Notes: generated from the letters alone by a model not told the origin. DNA of 64,000 nt from Flavobacterium flavigenum (GCF_027111255.2 NZ_CP114285.2:1860001-1924000); one strand, 5' to 3'; shown: positions 24,952 to 33,057, numbered from the stretch's first letter. Translations and numbers: made by a program.

Positions 24952-25341
24952 ATGAGAATAGATAAATACCTCTGGTGCGTGCGATATTACAAGACACGAA
25001 ATATGGTTACTGAGGCCTGTAAAAAGAACCATGTCACCGTAAATGGTCAGGTAGCAAAACCTTCTAAAGAAGTTTTTCCTACAGACAGAATCACATTTAG
25101 AAAAGATCAGATTACACAAATTATAACTGTACTGGATATCCCCGAAAGTCGTGTCGGAGCAAAACTTGTCGACATATATCGTAAAAACGAAACACCGCCG
25201 GAAGCTTATGCACATTTAGAATTATTAAAACTATCCAAAGAACATTACCGTAAAAGCGGAACAGGACGACCAACTAAAAAAGACCGAAGGGATATTGACG
25301 AGTATGGTAATGAAATTTTTGATGATGAAGAGGAAAATTAA
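24952..25341 (+). CDS. S4-domain RNA-binding protein (Hsp15-like)
   Basis: From ATG 24952 the product has 129 residues. The S4 domain covers about residues 1-65 (MRIDKYLWCVRYYKTRNMVT, NHVTVNGQVAKPSKEV), and a basic tail (KSGTGRPTKKDRRDIDEYG) follows, ending in acidic residues. Hsp15-type proteins bind stalled 50S subunits that carry peptidyl-tRNA and help rescue them. The start at 24907 is rejected because the -7 box lies within that extension. It is divergent from the FKBP gene. Confidence 0.88.
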   Translation: MRIDKYLWCVRYYKTRNMVTEACKKNHVTVNGQVAKPSKEVFPTDRITFRKDQITQIITVLDIPESRVGAKLVDIYRKNETPPEAYAHLELLKLSKEHYRKSGTGRPTKKDRRDIDEYGNEIFDDEEEN

Positions 25342-25379
25342 ATTCCGATTTTTAAATCTCAAATTACAAAATTACAACT

Positions 25380-25470
25380 ATAAAATTCCCTTCCTTACAT
25401 TGGAATTTGGAATTTAAAGGTTTGAAATTTCTTTATAAAATTGGAATTTGGAACTTTTATATTGGAATTT
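25380..25470. repeat. AT-rich GGAATTTG repeat block
   Basis: The word TTGGAATTTGGAA occurs twice in full, and TTGGAATTT once more, between the S4 gene and the phosphoribosyltransferase gene. The last copies also supply the -33 TTTG of the next promoter. The block resembles the repeats near 19751. Confidence 0.55.
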
Positions 25471-25479
25471 TTAAATTTG
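25447..25479 (+). promoter_or_regulatory. Promoter of the phosphoribosyltransferase gene
   Basis: TTTG (25447-25450) and TAAATTTG (25472-25479) are 21 bp apart, a full Bacteroidota promoter, 22 bases before the ATG at 25502. Confidence 0.75.
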
Positions 25480-25501
25480 TACATTAGCAAAAAAATAAAT
25501 T

Positions 25502-26002
25502 ATGAGCCAGAACATCATCTTAACCAATCAGGAAATTGAACATAAAATAAAACGTATCGCCTATCAGATTTATGAGACTTTTGTTGATGAAGATGAAGTT
25601 GTGATAGCCGGAATTGCGACCAACGGATGTATTTTTGCAGAAAAAATTGCCTTAGCCTTAAGCAACATATCTACTCTTAAAATTTCTTTATGTGAAGTTA
25701 TCATAGACAAACAAAATCCTCAGTTACCCATACAAACTTCTTTGGCTATATCTGAATACGAAAACAAAGGTCTGGTACTTGTTGATGACGTCTTAAATTC
25801 AGGAACTACTTTAATATACGCTGTTCGCCATTTTCTCGACGTTCCATTGAAAAAATTTAAAACAGCAGTACTTGTTGACCGAAATCACAAAAAATATCCT
25901 GTAAAAGCCGATTTCAAAGGAATTTCGCTCTCTACATCTTTATTAGAACACGTAAAAGTTGTTTTTGATGAAAACGGAGGTAATTACGCTTCTTTAAGCT
26001 AA
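25502..26002 (+). CDS. Phosphoribosyltransferase-family protein (PyrR-like)
   Basis: The 166-residue protein has the type I PRTase PRPP-binding loop GLVLVDDVLNSGTTLIYAV and an N-terminal part VVIAGIATNGCIFAEKIALA. This fits PyrR and related uracil or hypoxanthine phosphoribosyltransferases, which make nucleotides from free bases and PRPP. No pyrimidine gene is adjacent, so regulation of pyrimidine synthesis is not implied. Its last 9 bases overlap the end of the convergent aroK, so the two transcripts must overlap. Confidence 0.85.
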   Translation: MSQNIILTNQEIEHKIKRIAYQIYETFVDEDEVVIAGIATNGCIFAEKIALALSNISTLKISLCEVIIDKQNPQLPIQTSLAISEYENKGLVLVDDVLNSGTTLIYAVRHFLDVPLKKFKTAVLVDRNHKKYPVKADFKGISLSTSLLEHVKVVFDENGGNYASLS

Positions 26003-26512
26003 TATCTCAAGAATATCCTGAACTGTTTCCTCAACGGTTTTATCATCGACAGAAACTTTATGTTGCGCATGGTTGTAATAAAAGCTTCTGTCGAACAAAT
26101 GTTTCGCGATAAACTCTCTCATTTCCTCCTCATCCATATTCGCAATTAGCGGACGCTTACTTTTATTATATACTAGTCTATTATATAAAGTATCTATTGA
26201 AGCTTTTAAATAAATTGAGATAACATCATCTCTCTTTAATAACTCATGATTATTAGCGTAACATGGTGTTCCGCCACCCAAACCTATTATGCTGTTTTCT
26301 GAAGATTGAAGTAATTCCACAAACATTTCATGCTCTAATTTTCGAAAATAGATTTCCCCATGCTGCTCAAAAATCTCTTTTATAGACAAATTTGCTTTTT
26401 TTTCGATGCAATTATCTAAATCCAGAAACGGAATATTGGTGGTTTTTGATAAATTTTGGGCAATTGTTGACTTTCCGCAACCCATATAACCTAATAATAT
26501 GATTTTTTTCAT
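25994..26512 (-). CDS. aroK: Shikimate kinase
   Basis: The 172-residue enzyme phosphorylates shikimate at the 3-hydroxyl, the fifth step of the shikimate pathway. It shows the P-loop LLGYMGCGKSTIAQNL, the shikimate-binding Asp and Arg (LDLDNCIEKKA, IYFRKLEHEMF), the GGGTP motif in IGLGGGTPCYAN and the lid with KSKRPLIANMDEEE. Length and motifs are normal. Other aro genes are not adjacent. Confidence 0.95.
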   Translation of the reverse strand: MKKIILLGYMGCGKSTIAQNLSKTTNIPFLDLDNCIEKKANLSIKEIFEQHGEIYFRKLEHEMFVELLQSSENSIIGLGGGTPCYANNHELLKRDDVISIYLKASIDTLYNRLVYNKSKRPLIANMDEEEMREFIAKHLFDRSFYYNHAQHKVSVDDKTVEETVQDILEILA

Positions 26513-26583
26513 TTTAATAAAACCTTATAAACTAAGACATTGTGAAATTTGGTTAAAAAAAGACAAATTTATAATAATTTTGC

Positions 26584-26615
26584 TTGGAAATAATAAAATA
26601 AACTCCTTATATTTG
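26584..26615 (+). promoter_or_regulatory. Promoter of the tRNA cluster
   Basis: TTG (26584-26586) and TATATTTG (26608-26615) are separated by 21 bp, with the first tRNA starting at 26639. This is a good match to the Bacteroidota consensus. Confidence 0.7.
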
Positions 26616-26638
26616 CACCCGCGTTCAAGACACATAAT

Positions 26639-26711
26639 GACTCGATAGCTCAGTCGGTAGAGCACATCACTTTTAATGATGGGGTCCTGGGTTCGAGCCC
26701 CAGTCGGGTCA
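26639..26711 (+). tRNA. tRNA-Lys (anticodon TTT), copy 1
   Basis: The 73-nt cloverleaf has acceptor GACTCGA/TCGGGTC with one G-T pair, D-arm GCTC...GAGC, anticodon stem CATCA/TGATG around loop CTTTTAA (anticodon TTT), T-arm CTGGG-TTCGAGC-CCCAG and discriminator A. CCA is not encoded. Confidence 0.97.
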
Positions 26712-26750
26712 CAAATTTTGTGATTAACAAATTAAGTTTCTTGAAGCAAT

Positions 26751-26823
26751 GACTCGATAGCTCAGTCGGTAGAGCACATCACTTTTAATGATGGGGTCCT
26801 GGGTTCGAGCCCCAGTCGGGTCA
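26751..26823 (+). tRNA. tRNA-Lys (anticodon TTT), copy 2
   Basis: This gene is identical over all 73 nt to the copy at 26639-26711. The 39-bp spacer between them is unrelated sequence. It is a recent tandem duplication or is kept identical by gene conversion. Confidence 0.97.
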
Positions 26824-26824
26824 C

Positions 26825-26858
26825 AAAAGGTCGAGTATTCATTTACTTGACCTTTTTT
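26825..26858 (+). terminator. Hairpin with T-tract between tRNA-Lys and tRNA-Leu
   Basis: AAAAGGTCGAGTA pairs with TACTTGACCTTTT (one G-T pair) and runs into a T-tract. It probably ends the tRNA-Lys transcript or shapes tRNA 3' processing just before tRNA-Leu. Confidence 0.6.
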
Positions 26859-26865
26859 CTTTTTC

Positions 26866-26948
26866 GGCCATGTGGAGAAACGGTAGACTCGCCATCTTGA
26901 GGGGGTGGTGCTCGCAAGGGCGTGAGGGTTCAAATCCCTCCATGGTCA
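26866..26948 (+). tRNA. tRNA-Leu (anticodon GAG)
   Basis: The 83-nt class II tRNA has acceptor GGCCATG/CATGGTC, D-stem GAG/CTC, anticodon stem CCATC/GGTGG with loop TTGAGGG (anticodon GAG), a long variable arm TGCTCGCAAGGGCGT, T-arm GAGGG-TTCAAAT-CCCTC and discriminator A. Confidence 0.95.
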
Positions 26949-26950
26949 CA

Positions 26951-26990
26951 AAAAAGGTAAAATACTTTAAAAAGTATTTTACCTTTTTTT
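26951..26990 (+). terminator. Strong terminator after tRNA-Leu
   Basis: AAAAAGGTAAAATACTT pairs perfectly with AAGTATTTTACCTTTTT around a short loop, ending in a T-tract. Confidence 0.92.
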
Positions 26991-27065
26991 TATTATTAAA
27001 TCGAATAATCCAAAAGCCGCAAGCTGCGTATTTTTTGTATTTTTATACCTAAATAAATCCTTTAA

Positions 27066-27971
27066 ATGCGATTCTACTTCAACACTGAACATTTAAAAAA
27101 TGAAATTGAATATCCCCGGCGATACCAATCTCAAAATTTACCAAAAAGTTCGGTTGCCGTTTTTCTTATCATCCTACTATTTCTATTAGCATTCAAACCA
27201 TTTGGAGTTTATGATCCTGAGCTCAGGATGCATTATTTTTTTATTTGCTTTTTACATGCTTTAGCACCAGCTCTCATTTTGTTTATTTATTTTAGAGCAT
27301 TGAATTATGTCAGAAAAGTCAAAAATAAAACCCAGTGGAATTTACTTAGAGAATATATCTATATTGGAATTTTATTTGTTCTTATTGGCATTACCAGTTT
27401 TTTAATGCGTGATTTACTTTACACTAATTCTAACAACTGGTCGTTGAAATATCTTTTTGAAGAAATTAGAAATTGTCTTGTTGCTGGTGTGTTTTTTTAT
27501 TTTTTTCTAAGATTATCTAGTTATTATTTGGAGTCCAAAAAAGGTTCACCATTCATACTTCAATTTATTCCACTTCAAATTGAAGCCGAAAAAGCAGCTT
27601 TACTATCAAATATTTTTATTAGCACTCAAGTAAAACAAGATGATTTTAACCTGAATATAGATCAGTTGCTTTTTGTAAAAGCTGATGGAAACTATATCGA
27701 GTTGACAAAATCAATTGGCAGCCAAACAACCACAGAAGTAAAAAGAATTTCTTTAACTCAATTTGAAAGTCAAATAACAGATTATCCACACTTTTTTAGA
27801 TGCCACAGAACCTATTTGATCAATATGTTTAAGATTGAAAAAGTATCCGGAAACTCACAAGGATATTTTCTTTCATTCAATGAAACTGATATTAAGATTC
27901 CAGTTTCAAGAAAGCAGGTTGAGAGCTTCAACACATACTATCAGGAGCTTCGAAGCCAATGCATTACTTAG
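27066..27971 (+). CDS. Membrane-bound LytTR-family transcriptional regulator
   Basis: The 301-residue protein has four hydrophobic segments in its first half (VAVFLIILLFLLAFKPFGVY, YFFICFLHALAPALILFIYF, EYIYIGILFVLIGITSF and CLVAGVFFYFFL) and a C-terminal LytTR DNA-binding domain at about 205-295 (DQLLFVKADGNYIEL, FFRCHRTYLINMFKIEKVSG, IPVSRKQVESF). It has no receiver domain, so it would be a one-component, membrane-attached regulator. An acyltransferase gene follows 100 bases downstream and is the likely target or partner. Confidence 0.88.
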   Translation: MRFYFNTEHLKNEIEYPRRYQSQNLPKSSVAVFLIILLFLLAFKPFGVYDPELRMHYFFICFLHALAPALILFIYFRALNYVRKVKNKTQWNLLREYIYIGILFVLIGITSFLMRDLLYTNSNNWSLKYLFEEIRNCLVAGVFFYFFLRLSSYYLESKKGSPFILQFIPLQIEAEKAALLSNIFISTQVKQDDFNLNIDQLLFVKADGNYIELTKSIGSQTTTEVKRISLTQFESQITDYPHFFRCHRTYLINMFKIEKVSGNSQGYFLSFNETDIKIPVSRKQVESFNTYYQELRSQCIT

Positions 27972-28035
27972 CTTGTTATTCATCACAAAACCTAGTTATC
28001 AGTAACAAGCCTCAGATTACTATATTTTCTTACTG

Positions 28036-28043
28036 TATGTTTG
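28036..28043 (+). promoter_or_regulatory. -7 box of the acyltransferase gene
   Basis: TATGTTTG matches TAnnTTTG and lies 28 bases before the ATG at 28072. The gene can therefore be transcribed separately from the LytTR regulator upstream. Confidence 0.5.
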
Positions 28044-28071
28044 CCATCAATAACACAAAACAAAAATTATT

Positions 28072-29226
28072 ATGACAACTGCAACAGCATACATGAATGA
28101 TGATTCCGGGTCTTCGAAAAAACTTCTTTATATTGACAACATCAAAGCTCTTCTTACCATACTAGTGGTACTTCATCACACTTTTATTGCTTATAGTTCT
28201 TCTGAAGGCTGGTACTATAATGAAGAAACTAGTTTTTTAGGAATGCGTATTTTTACAACAGCATGCATTAGTATCAATCAATCTTTCTTTATGGGCTATT
28301 TCTTTCTATTGGCAGCCTATTTTACCAGCTCTTCCTATTCTAAAAAAGGAATCTCTAAATTCATTAAAGAAAGGCTAATTCGACTTGGAACCCCAATATT
28401 ATTCTACTGTTTCATTCTTACCCCATTTATGTGTTACTTGGTTTACTATTTTGGGAGGGAGCATCATATTACTTTTTTCGAATATTTAAGTGGCTACAAC
28501 AACTGGATTGACTTAGGTGTGACATGGTTCATAGCTGCTTTATTGCTATTCACGTTACTTTATGCAACAGCAAAAAAGATGTTCAAAATTACTTTCGACA
28601 AACTTATAACTGTACCTAATTCCCGCTCTATACTATTATTCTCAATAGCTCTGGGTATTATTAGTTTTTTGGTTAGAATTATATTTCCTGTTGGATGGAT
28701 TCTTAAACCAATAGGATTTAAGCCAGGACATTTCCCACAATATATTGCACTGTTTAGTATCGGTTTACTGGCTTCAAAAAACAATTGGTTTGATCAACTT
28801 TCAGGAGAAACAGCTAAGCAACTCAAAAAAGTAGTATGGTTTTGTCTATTATTTTTTCCGGTATTTTTTATTGTGAAATTTAAACTCAATGCACCTTCTT
28901 CCTGGTTTTCGGGAGGTTTTCATTGGCAGGCATTGTTATATGCAGTATGGGAACAAATGATTGGTATTTCGATTATGATAACGCTTTTAATTAAGGGAAA
29001 AAGAAACTGGAATAAAACGTCAAAACTGCTAAATAAAGCCTCACGCAGCAGTTTTGCGGTATACATTTTTCATCCGTTAATTATAGTCGTTTTTATATTA
29101 TGTGTGAGAAATTGGGATATTGAACCTGCAGTAAAAATTTTGGTCATGACTCCCTTGATAATAATAAGCAGTTTCATATTTGGTTCACTTGTTTTATTGA
29201 TTCCGGGAGTAAAGAAAATTATTTAA
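28072..29226 (+). CDS. Acyltransferase family 3 membrane protein
   Basis: The 384-residue protein has about ten membrane segments. The first carries the family motif YIDNIKALLTILVVLHHTFI with the conserved His pair, and IKERLIRLGTPILFY is the conserved Arg region. It ends in SSFAVYIFHPLIIVV, also typical. The family (Acyl_transf_3, OafA/YrhL-like) transfers acyl groups to extracytoplasmic sugars or other molecules, and some members serve as glucan-modifying proteins. The substrate is unknown. A terminator follows. Confidence 0.88.
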   Translation: MTTATAYMNDDSGSSKKLLYIDNIKALLTILVVLHHTFIAYSSSEGWYYNEETSFLGMRIFTTACISINQSFFMGYFFLLAAYFTSSSYSKKGISKFIKERLIRLGTPILFYCFILTPFMCYLVYYFGREHHITFFEYLSGYNNWIDLGVTWFIAALLLFTLLYATAKKMFKITFDKLITVPNSRSILLFSIALGIISFLVRIIFPVGWILKPIGFKPGHFPQYIALFSIGLLASKNNWFDQLSGETAKQLKKVVWFCLLFFPVFFIVKFKLNAPSSWFSGGFHWQALLYAVWEQMIGISIMITLLIKGKRNWNKTSKLLNKASRSSFAVYIFHPLIIVVFILCVRNWDIEPAVKILVMTPLIIISSFIFGSLVLLIPGVKKII

Positions 29227-29253
29227 TATCCTATTTAAGTAGATCACAATTTC

Positions 29254-29294
29254 AAAGCGCATACCTTATAATAACAAAGGGTGCGCTTTTTTTT
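29254..29294 (+). terminator. Terminator of the acyltransferase gene
   Basis: AAAGCGCA and TGCGCTTT pair around a loop of about 20 bases, followed by a run of T. Confidence 0.75.
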
Positions 29295-29327
29295 ATTATC
29301 CAATTATACTATTTCTTTCCAACAATA

Positions 29328-29548
29328 AGGGATCAAACTGGGTTCCTATTGTTGATGAATGCATGCGATGGTTAGTTCAGACAGTTTACATCAACTTTAG
29401 AATACGGGCGATGTTAGTTTCCTTTTTTCACATTCAATTTGTGGCAGGACTGGAAGGAATTGTATTTTCTGGCAAGACAGTTTTTAGATTACGAACCCGA
29501 AATTCATTATCCGCAGATTCAGCTGTAAGCGGGTACAAATAAAGCCTA
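29328..29548 (+). pseudogene. Remnant of a photolyase/cryptochrome C-terminal FAD-binding domain
   Basis: In three pieces the translation gives RDQTG, then [13 protein letters not shown] with [14 protein letters not shown], then [18 protein letters not shown] continuing [15 protein letters not shown], a stop, and AGTNKA. This is the conserved FAD-binding core of photolyases and cryptochromes. It has a missing base near 29342, an extra T in the T-run near 29422-29427 and a nonsense TAA where the family has Gln (29525-29527). Only about 70 codons remain of the family's 430-500. The rest of the stretch 29227-29715 shows only the terminator and AT-rich sequence. Confidence 0.8.
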
Positions 29549-29715
29549 AATGCTGTTTGTTGTAGTCAAATTGCTTTTATTGTTTTGCATATTCTCTTAA
29601 CCAGGCAAAGAACAGGATAAAGCAAACTGAAATATAAAAACGCTAAGTGATTAATCTAACATTCGCAATAATTAGTGTGTTTTCTCAAAATTTTATAGGA
29701 TTTTATAAAACCACA

Positions 29716-30300
29716 TTACGATTGGTTACAAATTACTTTAGCGGCAGACTTGGCTAATTTGATTGGTAACGAACTTTTAGTCCCTTTGCTTCGCAGAATT
29801 GCGCCTTCAAATAACATGATCACCTGGGTAGCCAGCGATTCACTTTCCTTAATTTTTGCCTTTAACAGATACTGTTCAATGAGCGCCTTTAGTGCATTGG
29901 TATGGGCATCGCAGGCTGATTCTATTTCTACGGCCTTATGGGCATACTCTGTTTTTGCATTCATTGCAAAGCAACCGTCAAGATTGCCAGCATCCACTAG
30001 TTCTACAAGAAAGTCAAAAATCATTAAAGCCTTATCAACTGGGTTGCCTAATGTAGATTTTTCTATAAAATCAATTATTGCTCTATATGTGATTTGGTGG
30101 TAATAATTAACAGTAGCAATAATTAGTCCCTCTTTTGATGTGAAGTGTTTGTAAAGTGTTCGTTTGGATATTCCAGTATTATCAACGATGGCATCTACAC
30201 CGGTGGCATGAAAACCATTCTTGTAAAAAATGGCATAAGCGATTTTAATCATTTCATCCCTTTTGGGGGACTTTGAAGCTTGATTTGTTTTTTTTTCCAT
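29716..30300 (-). CDS. TetR-family transcriptional repressor
   Basis: I place the start at 30300 (MEKKTNQASKSPKRDEMIKI), giving 194 residues; the longer frame runs back through the operator region. The N-terminal TetR helix-turn-helix is clear (AYAIFYKNGFHATGVDAIVD, GISKRTLYKHFTSKEGLI). The ligand domain (VNYYHQITYRAIIDFIEKST ... DGCFAMNAKTEYAH) resembles QacR/AcrR-like repressors of oxidoreductase operons. It is divergent from an SDR gene and surely controls the symmetric promoter between them. Confidence 0.92.
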   Translation of the reverse strand: MEKKTNQASKSPKRDEMIKIAYAIFYKNGFHATGVDAIVDNTGISKRTLYKHFTSKEGLIIATVNYYHQITYRAIIDFIEKSTLGNPVDKALMIFDFLVELVDAGNLDGCFAMNAKTEYAHKAVEIESACDAHTNALKALIEQYLLKAKIKESESLATQVIMLFEGAILRSKGTKSSLPIKLAKSAAKVICNQS

Positions 30301-30313
30301 GACTAAAAGAATT

Positions 30314-30353
30314 TTATTGCAAATGTAAACTAAACGGTTTACATTTGCAATAA
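30314..30353. promoter_or_regulatory. Symmetric divergent promoter/operator: 17-bp perfect inverted repeat
   Basis: TTATTGCAAATGTAAAC (30314-30330) and GTTTACATTTGCAATAA (30337-30353) are perfect reverse complements around a 6-bp spacer. Each arm supplies the TTG -33 element for one strand and the TACATTTG -7 box for the other: TTG 30317-30319 to TACATTTG 30340-30347 on plus, and the mirror image on minus, both with 20-bp spacing. The -7 boxes for the repressor gene and the SDR gene are therefore built into one palindrome, and binding of the repressor would block both. Confidence 0.85.
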
Positions 30354-30371
30354 GTAAACAGATCTGTTTAC
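30354..30371. promoter_or_regulatory. Second TetR operator, perfect 18-bp palindrome
   Basis: GTAAACAGATCTGTTTAC is fully palindromic and shares the GTAAAC/GTTTAC half-sites with the promoter palindrome. Its centre is 29 bp from the first. It begins at the expected transcription start of the SDR gene, so it may add a roadblock in that direction only. A further half-site, TGTAAACA, follows at 30376-30383. Confidence 0.8.
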
Positions 30372-30421
30372 ACTCTGTAAACATAAATGTAAAAAACATA
30401 CATAATTTAAATATTTTCAAA

Positions 30422-31222
30422 ATGAAAGAAAGAAATAAAATGGGAACTGCGGTAGTAACTGGTGCATCGTCAGGTTTAGGTGAGGTATTTGCCGAAAAAT
30501 TGGCAAAACGTGGTTATGATTTAAAATTAGTAGCACGCCGTAAAGATAGATTGGATTCAATCGCCCAAAAATTAGAAAGCAAATATGGAATTAAGGCAAC
30601 CAACTTAGTGGCGGATTTAGGTCTAGATACAGATTTAGAAAAAGTGGCTGAAGAGTTAAGAAATGACAAGAGTATAACATTGCTTATTAACAATGCAGGT
30701 ACTTCTACACTTGCATCAGTTACCAACACTAGCGTGATCAAACAAAAGGAAATGGTCAATGTAAATATAACTGCGGTAATGCTATTATCGAATGCTATTT
30801 TACCATCTTTTTTAGAGAAAAATGAAGGAACCTTAATTAATATAGCTTCAGTACTTGGATTTTATTCCCTGCCAATAAGTGCTGTCTACAGCGGTACAAA
30901 AGGTTTTGTAGTTCAGTACACCAAAGGGCTGCAGGAAGAAGTAAAAGGGACAAATATCCGTGTTCAGCTGGTAAATCCTGCTACTACTGCAACAGAATTA
31001 TGGGAAGTTGGTGGCGTTCCACTATCTGCATTGGAACAGTCAACAATAATGACAGCTGAAAATTGTGTTGATGCCATTCTTTCTGGACTGGATCAAGGCG
31101 AATTACTGACACATCCGTCTGTAAACGATCAAAATCTAATTGATGCTTATGAAGATGCCCGTATAAAATTAATGCAAGGTTCACAAAGCGGTCAACCTGC
31201 GGAACGATATAACAAAATCTAG
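30422..31222 (+). CDS. Short-chain dehydrogenase/reductase
   Basis: The 266-residue classical SDR has the cofactor motif VVTGASSGLGEVFA, NNAG in LLINNAGTST, and the catalytic Ser and YxxxK (INIASVLGFYS, VYSGTKGFVVQY). The Arg residues after the first strand (ARRKDRL) suggest NADPH use. The substrate is unknown. The start may instead be the second ATG (30440), which gives the common N-terminus MGTAVVTGASSG. It is the first gene under the TetR-controlled promoter, followed by an oxidoreductase and a DUF4345-like membrane protein. Confidence 0.9.
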   Translation: MKERNKMGTAVVTGASSGLGEVFAEKLAKRGYDLKLVARRKDRLDSIAQKLESKYGIKATNLVADLGLDTDLEKVAEELRNDKSITLLINNAGTSTLASVTNTSVIKQKEMVNVNITAVMLLSNAILPSFLEKNEGTLINIASVLGFYSLPISAVYSGTKGFVVQYTKGLQEEVKGTNIRVQLVNPATTATELWEVGGVPLSALEQSTIMTAENCVDAILSGLDQGELLTHPSVNDQNLIDAYEDARIKLMQGSQSGQPAERYNKI

Positions 31223-31299
31223 AAATTTAGACCTACAGCATTTTGCTTATAGAGTTCTGGAAAAATGTTCTTAAAGAATTAAACAAATTTTAAATAAAA

Positions 31300-32247
31300 A
31301 TGAAAACAATAATTTTAAACCAAACAGGCATTGTTGATAATCTGCAATATATAGAAAGTGCAAAACCAACTATTAATAGTAATGAAGTTTTGGTAAAAAC
31401 AATTTCATTAAGTGTAAACGTAATTGATTATAAAGTAAGATCAAATGATGGAGCGCTTAATTGGATTCTTGGTACAGACAGACCCGCAATTATTGGTTGG
31501 GATTTGTCAGGAACCGTAGTTGAAGTTGGTGATGATGTGACCGATTTCAAAATTGGTGATGACGTTTTCGGAATGGCGAATTTCCCTGGAAAAGGGAACG
31601 CTTATGCCGAATTTGTTGCAGTTCCATCTGCACATTTAACCTTAAAACCCGCAACTATTTCCCATCAGGAAGCGGCATCAGCTACACTTGCTGCGCTTAC
31701 CGCTTGGCAAGCTTTGGCAGAAAAAGGTAATGTAAACAAAGGAAATAAGGTCTTAATTCACGCGGCATCGGGCGGTGTAGGACATTATGCTACACAAATT
31801 GCCAAACATTTTGGGGCTTATGTAATAGGAACATCATCGGCGAAAAACAAAGAATTTGTTTTACAAAATGGCGCGGACAAACATATAGATTATACAACAG
31901 AAAATTTTCAGGAAATAGTTTCAGATGTTGATTTTGTTCTTGATACCGTTGGAGGTGATACGATTTTAAAATCTTTAGAGGTAATAAAAGAAGGTGGTAC
32001 GATTATTACCATTACAACCAGCAGTTTGTCCGACGAAATACTTGAAAAAGCAAAATCAAAACAGGTGAATTTATCATTTTTGCTTGTACAGTCATCTGGT
32101 GAAAATATGCTGCAGCTTGCACAGCTATTGGAAAATGGCACCATTAAATCGCACGTATCCAAAATATTTACTTTTGACCAAATGGGAGATGCACATTTAC
32201 ATTTAGAAAAAGGTAGAACTGTGGGTAAAATTGTAGTTAACCTTTAA
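31300..32247 (+). CDS. Zinc-less quinone oxidoreductase (MDR superfamily)
   Basis: The 315-residue MDR protein shows the N-terminal catalytic domain (AIIGWDLSGTVVEVGDDVTD, KIGDDVFGMANFPGKGNAYA) and the Rossmann domain with NADPH loop VLIHAASGGVGHYATQIAKH and GTSSAKNKEFVLQNGADKHI. The structural-zinc cysteine cluster is absent, so it belongs to the quinone-reductase-like group that reduces enones or quinones with NADPH. It lies 77 bases after the SDR gene. Redox detoxification under TetR control is plausible. Confidence 0.9.
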   Translation: MKTIILNQTGIVDNLQYIESAKPTINSNEVLVKTISLSVNVIDYKVRSNDGALNWILGTDRPAIIGWDLSGTVVEVGDDVTDFKIGDDVFGMANFPGKGNAYAEFVAVPSAHLTLKPATISHQEAASATLAALTAWQALAEKGNVNKGNKVLIHAASGGVGHYATQIAKHFGAYVIGTSSAKNKEFVLQNGADKHIDYTTENFQEIVSDVDFVLDTVGGDTILKSLEVIKEGGTIITITTSSLSDEILEKAKSKQVNLSFLLVQSSGENMLQLAQLLENGTIKSHVSKIFTFDQMGDAHLHLEKGRTVGKIVVNL

Positions 32248-32363
32248 AGAGCATAAACAAAATAAATAATTATAATACTTTTTCGCATATATCTTTACAA
32301 TGGTTTTTAATATAAATAATAGAAACCAAAACCTAGATATATGCGAAATTTTTAAAATGAAAA

Positions 32364-32747
32364 ATGAAAAAACTAATCAATATTTTAGTAGTGCTTGCAA
32401 TTATCCCTTTATTGGTTTTAGGTACAGTAAATGTATTTGCTCCTTTAAATACTTTTGAATTGTATGGCATTAAACCATTAGGCATAATGACTTACAGTAC
32501 CTTTAGAGGAGCCATCGGCGGTATGCTTATAGGAGGCGGGCTAATAATGCTTATGGGCTTAATTACCAAAAACAAAACTTGGTATCAAGCATCTTTATTA
32601 CTAATAGCTGTAATATTCATTTGCAGAATTATTAGTGTAGTATTTGATGGTTATACAAATGATTTATTACCGGCAGGTATAACCGAATTGTATATTATTG
32701 TTGTAATGTATTTTGCATCAAAACAACTAGATCATTCTAAAAAGTAA
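32364..32747 (+). CDS. Small four-helix membrane protein (DUF4345-like)
   Basis: The 127 residues form four hydrophobic segments (LINILVVLAIIPLLVLGTVN, GAIGGMLIGGGLIMLMGLI, QASLLLIAVIFICRIISVVF and ITELYIIVVMYFASK). The pattern of a conserved Arg before the second helix (TFRGAIGGMLIGGG) and Arg-Gly-Thr residues in loops fits DUF4345 proteins. Function unknown. It is probably the last gene of the TetR-regulated group, 116 bases after the oxidoreductase. Confidence 0.75.
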   Translation: MKKLINILVVLAIIPLLVLGTVNVFAPLNTFELYGIKPLGIMTYSTFRGAIGGMLIGGGLIMLMGLITKNKTWYQASLLLIAVIFICRIISVVFDGYTNDLLPAGITELYIIVVMYFASKQLDHSKK

Positions 32748-32912
32748 GCTAAAAAGGATTGAGATATTATTGCAAAAGCTACGAAATAAATAGCAGCTAA
32801 AAATAGGTATTTATCTAAAAATTTAAGGTCATTATCACAAAATTGATAACTTAAGTAACCTAGAATAATATAAAAGCAGAGGTGAAATAAATTTTTAATA
32901 TTGTAGAAACAA

Positions 32913-32945
32913 AAAGAGCATGCAAAATAGTATTGCACGCTCTTT
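32913..32945. terminator. Bidirectional terminator
   Basis: AAAGAGCATGCAA pairs with TTGCACGCTCTTT with one mismatch, between the DUF4345-like gene and the convergent oxidoreductase operon. The remaining bases of 32748-33057 hold no gene that I trust. Confidence 0.78.
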
Positions 32946-33057
32946 AATTTTTATATCAAATACTTTAGAAAAAAACCAGTTTTAAAAACAATATTTCCCT
33001 ACATTATATGCAACAAAACTAAATATTAAAGTTTACCGCAGCTTAACCGTTATCAAA

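Noticed and set aside
32732..32938. 68-codon hydrophobic frame on the minus strand
   Set aside because: It starts with GTG inside the terminator hairpin and overlaps the DUF4345-like gene end. Membrane-like residues arise easily in AT-rich DNA. A decayed small membrane gene cannot be excluded.
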